Positions 14,951 to 23,362 of a DNA stretch of 41,261 nucleotides are shown here, one piece after another. The stretch lies in IMG/VR virus record IMGVR_UViG_3300045051_000201, positions 1-41,261 of that record; one strand, 5' to 3'. Origin of the DNA: a virus. Under the pieces are notes generated by a model, which worked only from the letters and a program-made list of their open reading frames with translations, was not told the DNA's origin and did not search any database. The position numbers were made by a program, and so were the translations under genes. Numbering within the stretch: position 1 is the first letter of the stretch; each line of letters starts with the position of its first letter.

Positions 14951-16166
14951 TATCAGCCCATGGCAGCAGCAGGTCCTCGATGCGCTTAGGAAGTATCGAT
15001 TTGTTGTTGTCAGCGCCGGGAGGCAATCAGGCAAGACTTTTTTAGGTGTCATTGCCGTAACAATAAACGAGAGCCTGGCAAAGCCTGATTGGGTATCGTG
15101 GTGGGTTGCGCCGACATACCAGAATAGTAAGGTAGCGTTTAGGCGTTGCATAAAGCTCATGAATGAGCGGTTTCCCGAGATTAAGATCAGAACAAACAAA
15201 CAGGAGTTGCGGATTGAGTTTCCAAACGGCAGCGCGATTGATTTTAAGTCTGCAGACCGTGAAGAAGGTCTTCGGGGTGAATCCGTAAATTTTCTCATTG
15301 TTGATGAGATGGGGTTCATTAAGCGCGATATTTGGCAATTTGCCTTACGTGGAACGATAACCGCGACGAATGGCCGGGCGTTGTTTATTGGGACGCCGAA
15401 AGGCAAAAACCTATTCTACGAGCTATACCAAAAAGGGCAGGACCGGGAAGAATCTGACTATATTTCTTTTCAATTTGAAAGCCGAGTCTCTCCCTATTTC
15501 TCGGCGCATGAATGGGAACAGGTAAAGAGCCTTCCTCAACGGGTATTCGAACAGGAATACAAGGCGCACTTTATAGACTCAGGCGGCGAGGTATTTAGGA
15601 ACATAAGCGATTGCATCGGCGGAGAACTACGACCGCCGAAGACAGGCCAACGATACTATGCCGGGGTTGACTTAGCGCGGACCGTTGACTATTCGGTAAT
15701 ATGTATTTTGAACCAGGATCGTCAACTAGTGGCATTTGATCGGTTTAATACGCTATCATGGAAGGTCCAGAAAGACAGGATCATTGCGCTGTGCCGGAAA
15801 TATGACGCCCATACCCTAGTGGATAGTACCGGCGTCGGGGATCCAATTTATGATGATTTATGCCGGGCCGGGCTCGGTGTGGAGTCGTTCAAATTTAGCA
15901 ATCTATCAAAGCGACAGATTGTCGAGGCCCTGGCAATGGTGATCGACAGGGCAGAAATACGGTTCCCTGAAATACCGGAGCTAATCAATGAGTTGGAAAT
16001 CTTTACTTTTGACGAAACATCGTCTGGACTTATTCGGTATGCCGCGCCTGATGGTATGCATGATGATATTGTTATGGCGCTCGCTCTTGCGAACTGGGCG
16101 GCGGGTGGCCAGGCGAGCCCGGAGGACTTTACGGATTCGGGCGAACGGACAAACTATTCCTGGTGA
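14913..16166 (+). CDS. terL: Terminase large subunit
   Basis: A 417-residue packaging motor. The ATPase half has Walker A VSAGRQSGKT (about residues 32-41) and Walker B FLIVDEMG, followed by the GTPKGKN coupling motif. The nuclease half has the RNase H-like acidic residues in YAGVDLARTVD, LVDSTGVGD and GMHDDIVMALA. The length is normal for Terminase_6-type proteins. It is complete and probably active, translating DNA into the prohead and cutting concatemers. Family type alone does not reveal whether packaging is cos or headful. Confidence 0.94.
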   Translation: MADKPPRRKIWISISPWQQQVLDALRKYRFVVVSAGRQSGKTFLGVIAVTINESLAKPDWVSWWVAPTYQNSKVAFRRCIKLMNERFPEIKIRTNKQELRIEFPNGSAIDFKSADREEGLRGESVNFLIVDEMGFIKRDIWQFALRGTITATNGRALFIGTPKGKNLFYELYQKGQDREESDYISFQFESRVSPYFSAHEWEQVKSLPQRVFEQEYKAHFIDSGGEVFRNISDCIGGELRPPKTGQRYYAGVDLARTVDYSVICILNQDRQLVAFDRFNTLSWKVQKDRIIALCRKYDAHTLVDSTGVGDPIYDDLCRAGLGVESFKFSNLSKRQIVEALAMVIDRAEIRFPEIPELINELEIFTFDETSSGLIRYAAPDGMHDDIVMALALANWAAGGQASPEDFTDSGERTNYSW

Positions 16167-16193
16167 TCCATGGGGGCTGTACTAAAATAATGC

Positions 16194-16221
16194 TTGACAA
16201 ATTAAGAAAAAAGCCTATATT
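16194..16221 (+). promoter_or_regulatory. Promoter for the structural genes
   Basis: TTGACA (16194-16199), 16-base spacer, TATATT (16216-16221) in the 114-base gap between terminase and portal. The portal GTG follows about 50 bases after the expected start. This gives the head-tail-lysis genes their own entry point. Confidence 0.68.
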
Positions 16222-16280
16222 GGCATTATACTGCGTTCAGCCTCAAATTAAGCTATTAAAATCCAGAAAGCTGGTGACGT

Positions 16281-18479
16281 GTGGCTGAATCCGCAATACA
16301 AGCAATCCCGCAGACAATCCCCTCCGCAACTAAAGAAGTCACCAGCGCCGACAGCTCCTGGTATTGGGCCTATCAACTCAGGCCGTATAACCCCGACGAA
16401 TTATACCAGAAACGCGGTAACTATGATCTCTTCGACGATATGCGCGAAGACGATCAGATCAGCGCGTGTCTGTCGCTTAAGAAATACGTTACGCTGAACA
16501 GCCAATGGGAGATCCGCTGCGAAGACGAAAAGATCCCCGAGTTTTTAACGTATGCTCTCAACATGTATTTGAACCAGCCATTTATTAAATGCCTTTACGA
16601 TATGCTTTCAGCTATGGATTACGGCTTTTCGATCACTGAAAAAATAGTTGATATCGTCGAGACAAAAGAATGGGGCCGGAAGATTGTATTCACCGGGCTG
16701 AAGACCAGGGCCCCGCACACGTTCGATATCTATACCGACAAATCCGGAAACGTAGAATACGTCATTCAGCACCAGGCCGAGGGCGACGTTGAGATCGATC
16801 CTCGCAAACTAATCATCTATTCGTACAATAAAGAATTCGATAATCCTTATGGCAAATCAGAATTGAATAAAGGCGTCTATCGGGCATGGTGGAGCAAAGA
16901 TGGCATTATTAAATTCTGGAATATGTATCTTGAGCGGTTCGGTATGCCGACGGCAGTTGGAAAAATGCCCAAGGCCGCTGGCGTCGCCGATAAAGACCGG
17001 TTCAAGCAGATACTGAAAAATATCCAGGCGAAAACGTCGATCACCATCCCCGACGATTTCACCGTTGAGCTGCTTGAGGTATCGAAGGGCGCCGGGGAAT
17101 ACGAACGGGCAATAAATAAGTACGACAACATGATTGCCCGCAGGATGCTTATTCCGGACCTAATGGGATTCAGCGGTGAGCGAACCGGCGGCGGTTCTTA
17201 TTCCCTCGGGCAAGAGCAATTTAATATTTTCTACACCATCATCAACTACATCCGCGAAGACCTGTCGCGGATGATAAACAAAGAAATCATTTATCCGCTT
17301 GTCGCGCTTAACTTCGGGCCGCAATACCAAGCTGAATTCGTATGGACGCCGATTGACGACAAGAAAAAAGAATCGGATATGACGTTGTGGCTTGAAGCCG
17401 TGAAGACTGGGAAGATCCCAGTTGACGAGGTCCAGGCCAATTGGTTCTTGAAACAAATAGGAGCACCGGAGGTTGAAATTGATGAAGAACTTATGCAAGA
17501 AACCGAAGCGCCCAAAAAGGAAATAACGCAAAAGGTCGAGGAAGAGCCGGAAGAAACCGAGAAGAGCGAAAGCGAAGTTGACGAGGCGATGGAAGAGAAC
17601 GACGACGAAGGCGGAGACGGCAAAGAATATGCCGCGAAGCTCGGCACCGAGTCAGTAATGGCGAAAGACTACGCGGTGCTTGATGAAAAATGGATTCCCG
17701 AAATAAAGTCAATCGTCCGGCTTATGATCAACGCACTAATCGACGACATCAAGAGCCAGAATATAATCGAAAAGCGGAAGCTTAATAAAATAAACGATCT
17801 GTCCGTCAAGCATGGTATAAAGCTCAGAAGCGCATTCCGGGCGTTGCTCCGTGAGTCGTATCGTATGGGAGAAGGCCAGATAAAAAGATCATTCGCCGCT
17901 ATCGATCCGACTGACGGCATGAGCGACGAAGAGATTATTGAATGGATTGACAGCCTAGCGGCGTATAGCGAAGAGGCCGAAAAGGTAAAACTTCTTACAG
18001 TCGTCAAGCCTATCATCATCGAAGGAATCAGGAATAACCTCGGATGGCGCGACGTTGTTGCCCAGATCGAAGATGCCGTGCAATCGTACGGCCTGAGCCT
18101 CGGGAAAGACGCGGCGTCATTGACGGCTAGAGGAAAAGAATATCGAATAGAGACAATCGTTCGGACGTTAACGTCTAAGGCGATGAATGAGGCGCGGCTG
18201 GGCGCTATGCAGAAACTAGTATCGACTGATGGACAGACGGGCATTGTAGCTTATAAATACTCTGCCGTTATGGATGGCCGGACGTCGCCTATATGCCAGC
18301 GATTGAATGGTAAAATATTTGCACCAGCCGAAGCCCAAAAGTATAACCCGCCGAATCACTTCTCATGTCGTTCGGCTCTCGTCCCAATATTTGCAGATGA
18401 AGACTATGAGATGACACCGAAAAAAGATATGCCGTCCGTGATAGAAGAGCCGGGCGGATTCCTGGAGCTTAAAAAATGA
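16281..18479 (+). CDS. Portal (DUF935/Mu gp29-like) fused to MuF-like minor head protein
   Basis: A 732-residue protein. Residues ~25-400 match Mu gp29/DUF935 portals (YQLRPYNPDELYQ, DDQISACLSLKK, GKSELNKGVYRAWW, and the DLMGFSGERTGGGSYSLG segment). A strongly acidic linker (about 405-450) follows. The C-terminal ~280 residues include the MuF/SPP1-gp7 head-morphogenesis domain with YSAVMDGRTSPICQRLNG and PPNHFSCRS. In Mu these are separate genes (gp29, gp30); here they are one ORF without a frameshift. The portal forms the dodecameric DNA channel; MuF proteins sit inside the head near it. Translation starts at GTG 16281. Confidence 0.88.
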   Translation: MAESAIQAIPQTIPSATKEVTSADSSWYWAYQLRPYNPDELYQKRGNYDLFDDMREDDQISACLSLKKYVTLNSQWEIRCEDEKIPEFLTYALNMYLNQPFIKCLYDMLSAMDYGFSITEKIVDIVETKEWGRKIVFTGLKTRAPHTFDIYTDKSGNVEYVIQHQAEGDVEIDPRKLIIYSYNKEFDNPYGKSELNKGVYRAWWSKDGIIKFWNMYLERFGMPTAVGKMPKAAGVADKDRFKQILKNIQAKTSITIPDDFTVELLEVSKGAGEYERAINKYDNMIARRMLIPDLMGFSGERTGGGSYSLGQEQFNIFYTIINYIREDLSRMINKEIIYPLVALNFGPQYQAEFVWTPIDDKKKESDMTLWLEAVKTGKIPVDEVQANWFLKQIGAPEVEIDEELMQETEAPKKEITQKVEEEPEETEKSESEVDEAMEENDDEGGDGKEYAAKLGTESVMAKDYAVLDEKWIPEIKSIVRLMINALIDDIKSQNIIEKRKLNKINDLSVKHGIKLRSAFRALLRESYRMGEGQIKRSFAAIDPTDGMSDEEIIEWIDSLAAYSEEAEKVKLLTVVKPIIIEGIRNNLGWRDVVAQIEDAVQSYGLSLGKDAASLTARGKEYRIETIVRTLTSKAMNEARLGAMQKLVSTDGQTGIVAYKYSAVMDGRTSPICQRLNGKIFAPAEAQKYNPPNHFSCRSALVPIFADEDYEMTPKKDMPSVIEEPGGFLELKK

Positions 18480-18997
18480 GCGCAATAGATAAAGAAACCG
18501 GAGTTGATATCACCCTTGCGTGGGAACACCATAAAAGCCACGATGGAGGGATGTTCGCGGTGTCGGCGTATAACGCAACGCTTGCGTCTGCCGGTATCAC
18601 CAATATGATGATAAACCTTACCGCTGCGTCCAATGAAGTTCATTCGGTATTTGGCGTCGCGGTATCAGGCCAGGTGCTCGTAACAGTTTACGAAGGGATC
18701 ACGACGGCTACGCTCGGAACGACTCTGACCGCGTATAATATGAACCGCGCCAAAACCAACGCGCCTACTGGACAGTATTATTTAGGCGCCACGTGGTCTA
18801 CCAATAGTGAATCAATCATGTACCAGACTATAATTCCTGGCGGCGCAACGGTTCAAACAAGAGTAGGAAGCTCTGGCAGGAGCGATACTGAATGGATATT
18901 TGCACCTGGTAAAAAATATTTAATTCAAGTAACAAACCAGGCAGGCGCTACTATTTCATCTGCTATAAATATGACGTTTTATGAGATGGTAGACTAA
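18476..18997 (+). CDS. Virion-type beta protein, unknown
   Basis: A 173-residue protein rich in Thr, Ser, Ala and Gly, typical of beta-sandwich virion proteins. It overlaps the portal stop and the protease start by ATGA and AATG-type junctions. The place between portal and protease often carries head-fibre or decoration proteins. No cysteine, membrane segment or enzyme motif. A capsid-decorating or fibre role is a guess from composition and position. Confidence 0.65.
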   Translation: MSAIDKETGVDITLAWEHHKSHDGGMFAVSAYNATLASAGITNMMINLTAASNEVHSVFGVAVSGQVLVTVYEGITTATLGTTLTAYNMNRAKTNAPTGQYYLGATWSTNSESIMYQTIIPGGATVQTRVGSSGRSDTEWIFAPGKKYLIQVTNQAGATISSAINMTFYEMVD

Positions 18998-20124
18998 TGC
19001 CAATGCCTAAACCCCAAAAAGGCGAGAAAAAAGAAGATTTCGTGGCTCGGTTTATGGGCAACGAAACGATGGTGAAGGACTACCCGGACGAAAAACAGAG
19101 ATACGCCGTATGTATGCAAGAATGGAAAGATAAGTCAAGGGAATTCGAGGCGGATATGGAAACCGTTAATTTTAACGATGTAGAAATATTCTCAACCGGC
19201 AGATGGGAGGGAAAGGGATCTGCCGTGGGTGGCGATAATATCGATGAGCAGTTTTTGGATTCGCTTGTAAGTTCTTTTTCCGCTATTGGCAAGGAAGTAA
19301 AGCCTCGTCTAGTAATAACCCACGACAAGAAAAAGAGCGAAGGAATTATGGGCACCGCGGCTCTCGGTTGGATTACCGGATTGCGTCGAAGTGGCAATAA
19401 ACTTTTCGCCGACATTAAGAACGTTCCCAAAAAACTGGCGTCACTTATCGACGCCAAGGCCTTCGGTCGTTTCTCTCCTGGTATCTACACGTCGTTAAAT
19501 GTAAATGGCGCAACACACAATAACGTACTGGAACACGTCGCTCTGCTCGGTGCGGATCTTCCTGCTAACACCGACGTCGATGGGTTTATTGATCTATATT
19601 ATCAATCGGAAACTGTAGAAGCAAATGAACATGATATGAAAATCTATACTAATATTATACAGGAAAAATCTATGGACGAAAATGTCATCATGGAATTCCA
19701 GAAACGCGAAGCGGACCTGAATGCAGAAAAAGAAAACCTGCTCGGCCAGCTTAAAGCGTTTGAGGCCGAAAAGGCCCAACTGTCTGAAAAGCTTGTTGAA
19801 TACGAAAAGGCACAAAAAGAAGCCTTTGCCCGTGAGGTCGATTACTTCATTGACTCGATGAGCAAAGAAGGGAAGATCGTTCCCGCGCAGGTTGAATTTA
19901 TCAAGTCTCTGTCGAAAGACGCCGAGAGCTTCAACCACGTAAAAGCGATCATCGCTGCAAACTCTCCGGTTGAATTCGGAAAAGCTGAAACGTCGAATGA
20001 CCAGCCTGAGAAAAAGAATGAGGACGATCTGGAATCGATGGTAAAGGAATACGCGAAAGAACACAACCTCAGCTACCGTGAAGCGTTCAAAGAAATAGCT
20101 TATCAAAAAGGAGGTAGCGAATAA
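18997..20124 (+). CDS. Mu I-like prohead protease with scaffold C-terminus
   Basis: A 375-residue protein in three parts: an N-terminal module with KKEDFVARFMGNETMVKDYP, seen at the start of some phage head proteins; a protease-like region (about 60-215) with GRFSPGIYTS and HVALLGADLPAN, matching Mu protein I-type maturation proteases; and a coiled-coil, Glu/Lys-rich C-terminal region (about 226-375) typical of scaffolds. The protease is expected to cut scaffold and capsid N-termini during prohead maturation. An internal start at 19672 probably yields the scaffold alone. Catalytic residues are not certain from the sequence. Confidence 0.78.
   Translation: MPMPKPQKGEKKEDFVARFMGNETMVKDYPDEKQRYAVCMQEWKDKSREFEADMETVNFNDVEIFSTGRWEGKGSAVGGDNIDEQFLDSLVSSFSAIGKEVKPRLVITHDKKKSEGIMGTAALGWITGLRRSGNKLFADIKNVPKKLASLIDAKAFGRFSPGIYTSLNVNGATHNNVLEHVALLGADLPANTDVDGFIDLYYQSETVEANEHDMKIYTNIIQEKSMDENVIMEFQKREADLNAEKENLLGQLKAFEAEKAQLSEKLVEYEKAQKEAFAREVDYFIDSMSKEGKIVPAQVEFIKSLSKDAESFNHVKAIIAANSPVEFGKAETSNDQPEKKNEDDLESMVKEYAKEHNLSYREAFKEIAYQKGGSE
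19672..20124 (+). CDS. Nested in-frame scaffold protein (internal start)
   Basis: Within the protease gene, ATG 19672 is in frame (225 codons in) and has AGGA seven bases upstream. It lies exactly at the border between the protease part and the coiled coil (product begins MDENVIMEFQKREADLNAE). This matches the lambda C/Nu3 and Mu I/Z design, in which the scaffold is translated from an internal start. The product would be 150 residues, acidic and helical. Confidence 0.6.
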   Translation: MDENVIMEFQKREADLNAEKENLLGQLKAFEAEKAQLSEKLVEYEKAQKEAFAREVDYFIDSMSKEGKIVPAQVEFIKSLSKDAESFNHVKAIIAANSPVEFGKAETSNDQPEKKNEDDLESMVKEYAKEHNLSYREAFKEIAYQKGGSE

Positions 20125-20645
20125 TGTCTACCGTAAAAGGCATCGGCCGTGAGTACGATCTTTCGTTGAAACCCGCCGCCGAATTAAAAACTACTACGTC
20201 TCAATATCTTGTCGTCGGTATGCCGAACACGTCTACCGCGTCCGATAAAACCGTGTATCTTTCAGGTCAATCGGCCGCAGGTGTCGTTATGGAACCGACC
20301 GCAACCGCATTTTTTGCGATTGGTATAAATCAAACGTATCTTTCCAGCGGTTCGGAAGTGTGCGCTGTTCGGGTCTTTGGCGTATCGAAAGCTGTCTGCG
20401 CTGAGAGCGTTAACGCAGGCGCGGCCGTTATGGCGTACTGGGGCGTGTCTACCACCACTATGGCTGGTCGTATCGTCCAGGTTGATACCGGCGTCACCAT
20501 CACGGCATACGGCTCGACCGTATCGGCACAATGTGTTATCCTGGGCCGTGCTCTCGAGAGCGGCGTTACCGGATCGGTAATTTCCGTTATGGTCAATCCG
20601 CAAATCTACGATCTCAGCCTCGTTGGCTCGATCAGCATAACCTAG
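20124..20645 (+). CDS. DUF2190-like capsid decoration (cement) protein
   Basis: A 173-residue Ala/Val/Ser/Thr-rich protein. The central and C-terminal pattern (GVSKAVCAESVNAGAAVMAY ... ILGRALESG ... VISVMVNP) is like DUF2190-type capsid cement proteins, small beta proteins that bind the outer capsid. It lies between protease and major capsid gene, the normal place for a decoration protein. It overlaps the protease stop (AATAATG) with AGGAGG upstream. Expected to be abundant in virions. Confidence 0.72.
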   Translation: MSTVKGIGREYDLSLKPAAELKTTTSQYLVVGMPNTSTASDKTVYLSGQSAAGVVMEPTATAFFAIGINQTYLSSGSEVCAVRVFGVSKAVCAESVNAGAAVMAYWGVSTTTMAGRIVQVDTGVTITAYGSTVSAQCVILGRALESGVTGSVISVMVNPQIYDLSLVGSISIT

Positions 20646-20658
20646 GAGGAATAATACA

Positions 20659-21588
20659 ATGCCTAAAGGATCAGTAAGAATTGACGCCGCGTTAACTACG
20701 CTTAGCGTCCAGTATAAAAATACTCAGTATATCGCCGGTCAAGTGCTGAAGGACGTTATGGTAATGCACGACTCCGACAAATACTGGGTGTATAACCCCG
20801 ATTTCAAATTGCCTGAGTCCATCCGCCAAGACGGAACTCCGGCTAATATGATCGAGTGGAGCGCTTCGACTTCGTCTTATACGGTCTTCGAGCATGCGTT
20901 GAAAGACGTCATTACCGAAACCATGATGGATAACACCGACGCGCCGCTTAATCTGGAAATCGATACGACCGAGTACCTGGTCGACAAGATACTTCTCCGT
21001 CAGGAATACGAGGCCTCGAAACTTTGTTTCACTACGACCACATGGGGGAACAACACGACGCTCACTACGGCTAACTCGTTTGCGTACAATACGACCACTT
21101 CGGCACCTATCGCTCTCGTTCTATCGGCCACTTCGGTTATCGTGGCTAACAGCGGGAAGCGCCCGAATAAGATCGTTATGGGATGGGATGTGTTCAAGGT
21201 TGCCCGTGAGAACCCGAACATTTACAACCGTATTCAGTACGTGGAGCGGGCCATAATCACGGAAAATCTTCTTGCTGCACTGTTTGACGTTGACCAGGTA
21301 TTGGTCGGCTCAGCGATCATTGACAGCACGAAGGAAGGCATCGCCGCTTCCATGGGCTATGTGTGGGGATCTGACGTCCTTGTCGGCTATTTCGATCCAA
21401 ACCCAGGCCTGAAGAAAGTAACGGCCGCCGTCAACTTCCGTGTCGCCAAGAAGGGAACTCCCTTCAGGGTTAAAAAATGGTTCGATGAAGAGATCGAAGG
21501 AAATTACATCGAAGTACAATCGAAGTTTAAGCCCAAGGCCGTGGCCACCAGCTGCGCCTATCTCTTTAAGACCGCCGCACTCGTTTAG
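20659..21588 (+). CDS. Major capsid protein
   Basis: A 309-residue protein with an HK97-type shell-protein look: N-terminal extended arm, a long Thr-rich middle, and conserved features such as KIVMGWDVFKVARENPNI and a C-terminal beta segment (VKKWFDEEIEGNYIEVQS). The ribosome site (GGAGGAATAATACA-ATG) is the strongest in the window, fitting the most abundant virion protein. A GNRA-loop hairpin follows the stop. Identity rests on position after protease and decoration genes and on size; similarity is to the family of capsids found with Mu-like heads and siphovirus tails. Confidence 0.8.
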   Translation: MPKGSVRIDAALTTLSVQYKNTQYIAGQVLKDVMVMHDSDKYWVYNPDFKLPESIRQDGTPANMIEWSASTSSYTVFEHALKDVITETMMDNTDAPLNLEIDTTEYLVDKILLRQEYEASKLCFTTTTWGNNTTLTTANSFAYNTTTSAPIALVLSATSVIVANSGKRPNKIVMGWDVFKVARENPNIYNRIQYVERAIITENLLAALFDVDQVLVGSAIIDSTKEGIAASMGYVWGSDVLVGYFDPNPGLKKVTAAVNFRVAKKGTPFRVKKWFDEEIEGNYIEVQSKFKPKAVATSCAYLFKTAALV

Positions 21589-21597
21589 TAGACTGAA

Positions 21598-21623
21598 ATC
21601 CTGGGGGAGCAATCCCCCAGGAT
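21598..21623 (+). other. Perfect 11-bp hairpin with GCAA loop after the capsid gene
   Basis: ATCCTGGGGGA, loop GCAA, TCCCCCAGGAT. The loop is of the GNRA class, which makes very stable hairpins. There is no T-run (ATTATTA follows), so it is a poor terminator. It may protect the capsid mRNA 3' end or reduce, without stopping, expression of downstream genes. Confidence 0.7.
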
Positions 21624-21645
21624 ATTATTAACAATGGAGAATACA

Positions 21646-21909
21646 ATGGCTGAAGAAACTGTTAAAGTAAAAAAGATGGAAAAGAATGATCCCGCAGCGA
21701 TTGCCCATGCTAAGCAATTCCGTAAAGACCAGATTGAGAAAGTGGACGTCGTGCAGCGCGAAGGTGCCGACGGTAAAATTAAATACATTAAAAAGACGCG
21801 GTTCAAGAATGGCGTCGTTAAAAGTGAAGTTATCGCCATGCGGAAAGTAGGTGCCAAGAATGCTGACCGCGACGGCTTTATATACAAGAAAGAAGACGTG
21901 GAAATCTAA
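21646..21909 (+). CDS. Small basic protein after the capsid gene
   Basis: An 87-residue, highly charged protein (Lys-rich N-terminus, KIKYIKKTRFKNGVVKSE in the middle). The ATG at 21646 is preferred to the one at 21634 because GGAG lies seven bases before it. The stop abuts the next start. The place (between capsid and head-completion genes) fits an assembly factor or small connector, but no domain is recognised. Confidence 0.65.
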   Translation: MAEETVKVKKMEKNDPAAIAHAKQFRKDQIEKVDVVQREGADGKIKYIKKTRFKNGVVKSEVIAMRKVGAKNADRDGFIYKKEDVEI

Positions 21910-22401
21910 ATGCCTTATTCAAGCGTATCATCTATCGTTTTGATAGTGCCCAATCTCCCGCAGACTACCACGTCAACGGGATATAGTGAGACATCGGCCA
22001 TTATCGGCCGTCACATCACCAGGGCGGATTCTATCATCAACGGTAAGATTTCGAAGCGGTACTCGGTGCCTATTGCGCCGACACCTCCGCTTCTTGGTAC
22101 GCTTTCAGAAGACATTACGGCATATTTTACGTATCGGTCGTTTTACACTCAGGACAATTTTAACCGCATGGAGTATTTCGGCGAGTTGAAAGACGACGCA
22201 CTGAAGACTCTTAACGAGATCATGGCCGGTGATATTGACCTGGTAGACGCGAACGGTAATGTGATAGAGGAAAAGACCACTGCAACAAGTGAGACATCGC
22301 TGGTTGATTCAACTCATATTGATATGCAGCCGTTTTTCGATGTAGACGAGCCGACGTCATGGGACTTTGACGATGCCAGGAAGGATGACGTATATCGATG
22401 A
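21910..22401 (+). CDS. Head-tail connector (gp36/DUF1320-like)
   Basis: A 163-residue protein whose N-terminal half resembles Mu gp36/DUF1320 adaptors (segment ITRADSIINGKISKRYSVP, a helix that bundles at the portal), followed by a helical part and an acidic tail. Such adaptors dock beneath the portal and close the head. Its stop overlaps the next ATG. The family call follows from helix pattern and gene order. Confidence 0.75.
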   Translation: MPYSSVSSIVLIVPNLPQTTTSTGYSETSAIIGRHITRADSIINGKISKRYSVPIAPTPPLLGTLSEDITAYFTYRSFYTQDNFNRMEYFGELKDDALKTLNEIMAGDIDLVDANGNVIEEKTTATSETSLVDSTHIDMQPFFDVDEPTSWDFDDARKDDVYR

Positions 22402-22877
22402 TTACGACCAGTATAAAAGTAAACGATATGGGTCTTAATGATTTGGTTAGCCGGTTAAAATATCCAGGCGGGTTTTTGCGCCAGAATGGCCCCAGGGTGT
22501 GGCGTGATTGCCGCGAACATATATTGAAAAGTCAAGCGCCGTGGGGCGGATATACGCCGTTGAAATCATCGACAATACAGGCGAGGTCAAAGACTCACGC
22601 AAACAGGCAGAAATCTAATTCGGTATTGCCGCTTGTCGATAAAGGTTTTTTACTTCAATCTTTACAATGGCGGATGAAGTCGAATGAGCTACTCGTTGGC
22701 GCCGGCGGAACGTTGGCACCATACGCCGCAGTACACAACGGTCCGAACTATACGACGGCCAAGACACCAGGAAAAACAAAAAACAATATTCCATACCGTC
22801 CTTATCTTTATGTTTCGCTTGACTTGATGATGGCTCTTGATAAGGCTTTCGCAAGGTACGTCGTCTATGGCTCTTAA
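22398..22877 (+). CDS. Mu gpG-like virion morphogenesis protein
   Basis: A 159-residue protein matching the phage virion-morphogenesis family (Mu G / P2 S-type tail completion): WRDCREHILKSQAPWGGYTP, LVDKGFLLQSLQWR, YAAVHNGP and a terminal RPYLYVS segment. It probably helps join tail and head or ends tail assembly. It overlaps its neighbours on both sides. Confidence 0.82.
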   Translation: MITTSIKVNDMGLNDLVSRLKYPGGFLRQNGPRVWRDCREHILKSQAPWGGYTPLKSSTIQARSKTHANRQKSNSVLPLVDKGFLLQSLQWRMKSNELLVGAGGTLAPYAAVHNGPNYTTAKTPGKTKNNIPYRPYLYVSLDLMMALDKAFARYVVYGS

Positions 22878-23355
22878 TATTATCACGTTCAAGGATAGCC
22901 TTAAGAACCTGTTGTTTAAGAACAACACGACAACGAGCAGCTACGACATTAGCCAGAGCATGGTTAAAAGGATTCAAACAGTTGAAGCACAATACAGCAA
23001 AGTACCTATTATCAATATTCTTTACCCGGCTGTATTCATTGAAATCAATCGTCAGTCGGAGCTTTTTGAAAATGTCGGAGCAGGTGCAAAGCGACGTGTC
23101 GAAATATCCGCCGATATTGTGGCCATAGCCAATTATGGAATGGGTATTCCTGACGGTAGGCAGAAGGCTGAAGAGCAGATGTTTTATATGGCTCAAAATA
23201 TACAGGCGCTAATCAGGGCATATCCGAAGCTGTCACAGACGTCTCTTGTTATGCAGGCAAATATTGAATCGGTAGAATATGGCGTAGTCGAAAGTAATGA
23301 TACCTGGAACTGCGCCGCAAAAATTGGCCTTAATGTAACTGTATTAACTTTATGA
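22867..23355 (+). CDS. Tail terminator candidate
   Basis: A 162-residue protein with mixed alpha/beta pattern. The start at ATG 22867 (MALNIITFKDSL) is chosen over an upstream in-frame start because it lies near the end of the previous gene with AAGG in range. Location between gpG-like and tail tube genes, as well as size, fit a tail terminator or head-tail joining protein. No diagnostic motif is seen. Confidence 0.65.
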   Translation: MALNIITFKDSLKNLLFKNNTTTSSYDISQSMVKRIQTVEAQYSKVPIINILYPAVFIEINRQSELFENVGAGAKRRVEISADIVAIANYGMGIPDGRQKAEEQMFYMAQNIQALIRAYPKLSQTSLVMQANIESVEYGVVESNDTWNCAAKIGLNVTVLTL

Positions 23356-23362
23356 GGTAGTT

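Noticed and set aside
16167-16280. Possible small RNA or tRNA between terminase and portal
   Set aside because: No cloverleaf or stable hairpin was seen; a promoter explains the gap.
17291-18244. Long minus-strand Ser-rich frames opposite the portal gene
   Set aside because: They are the antisense of Glu/Lys-rich coding sequence; the portal-MuF ORF has clear family motifs.
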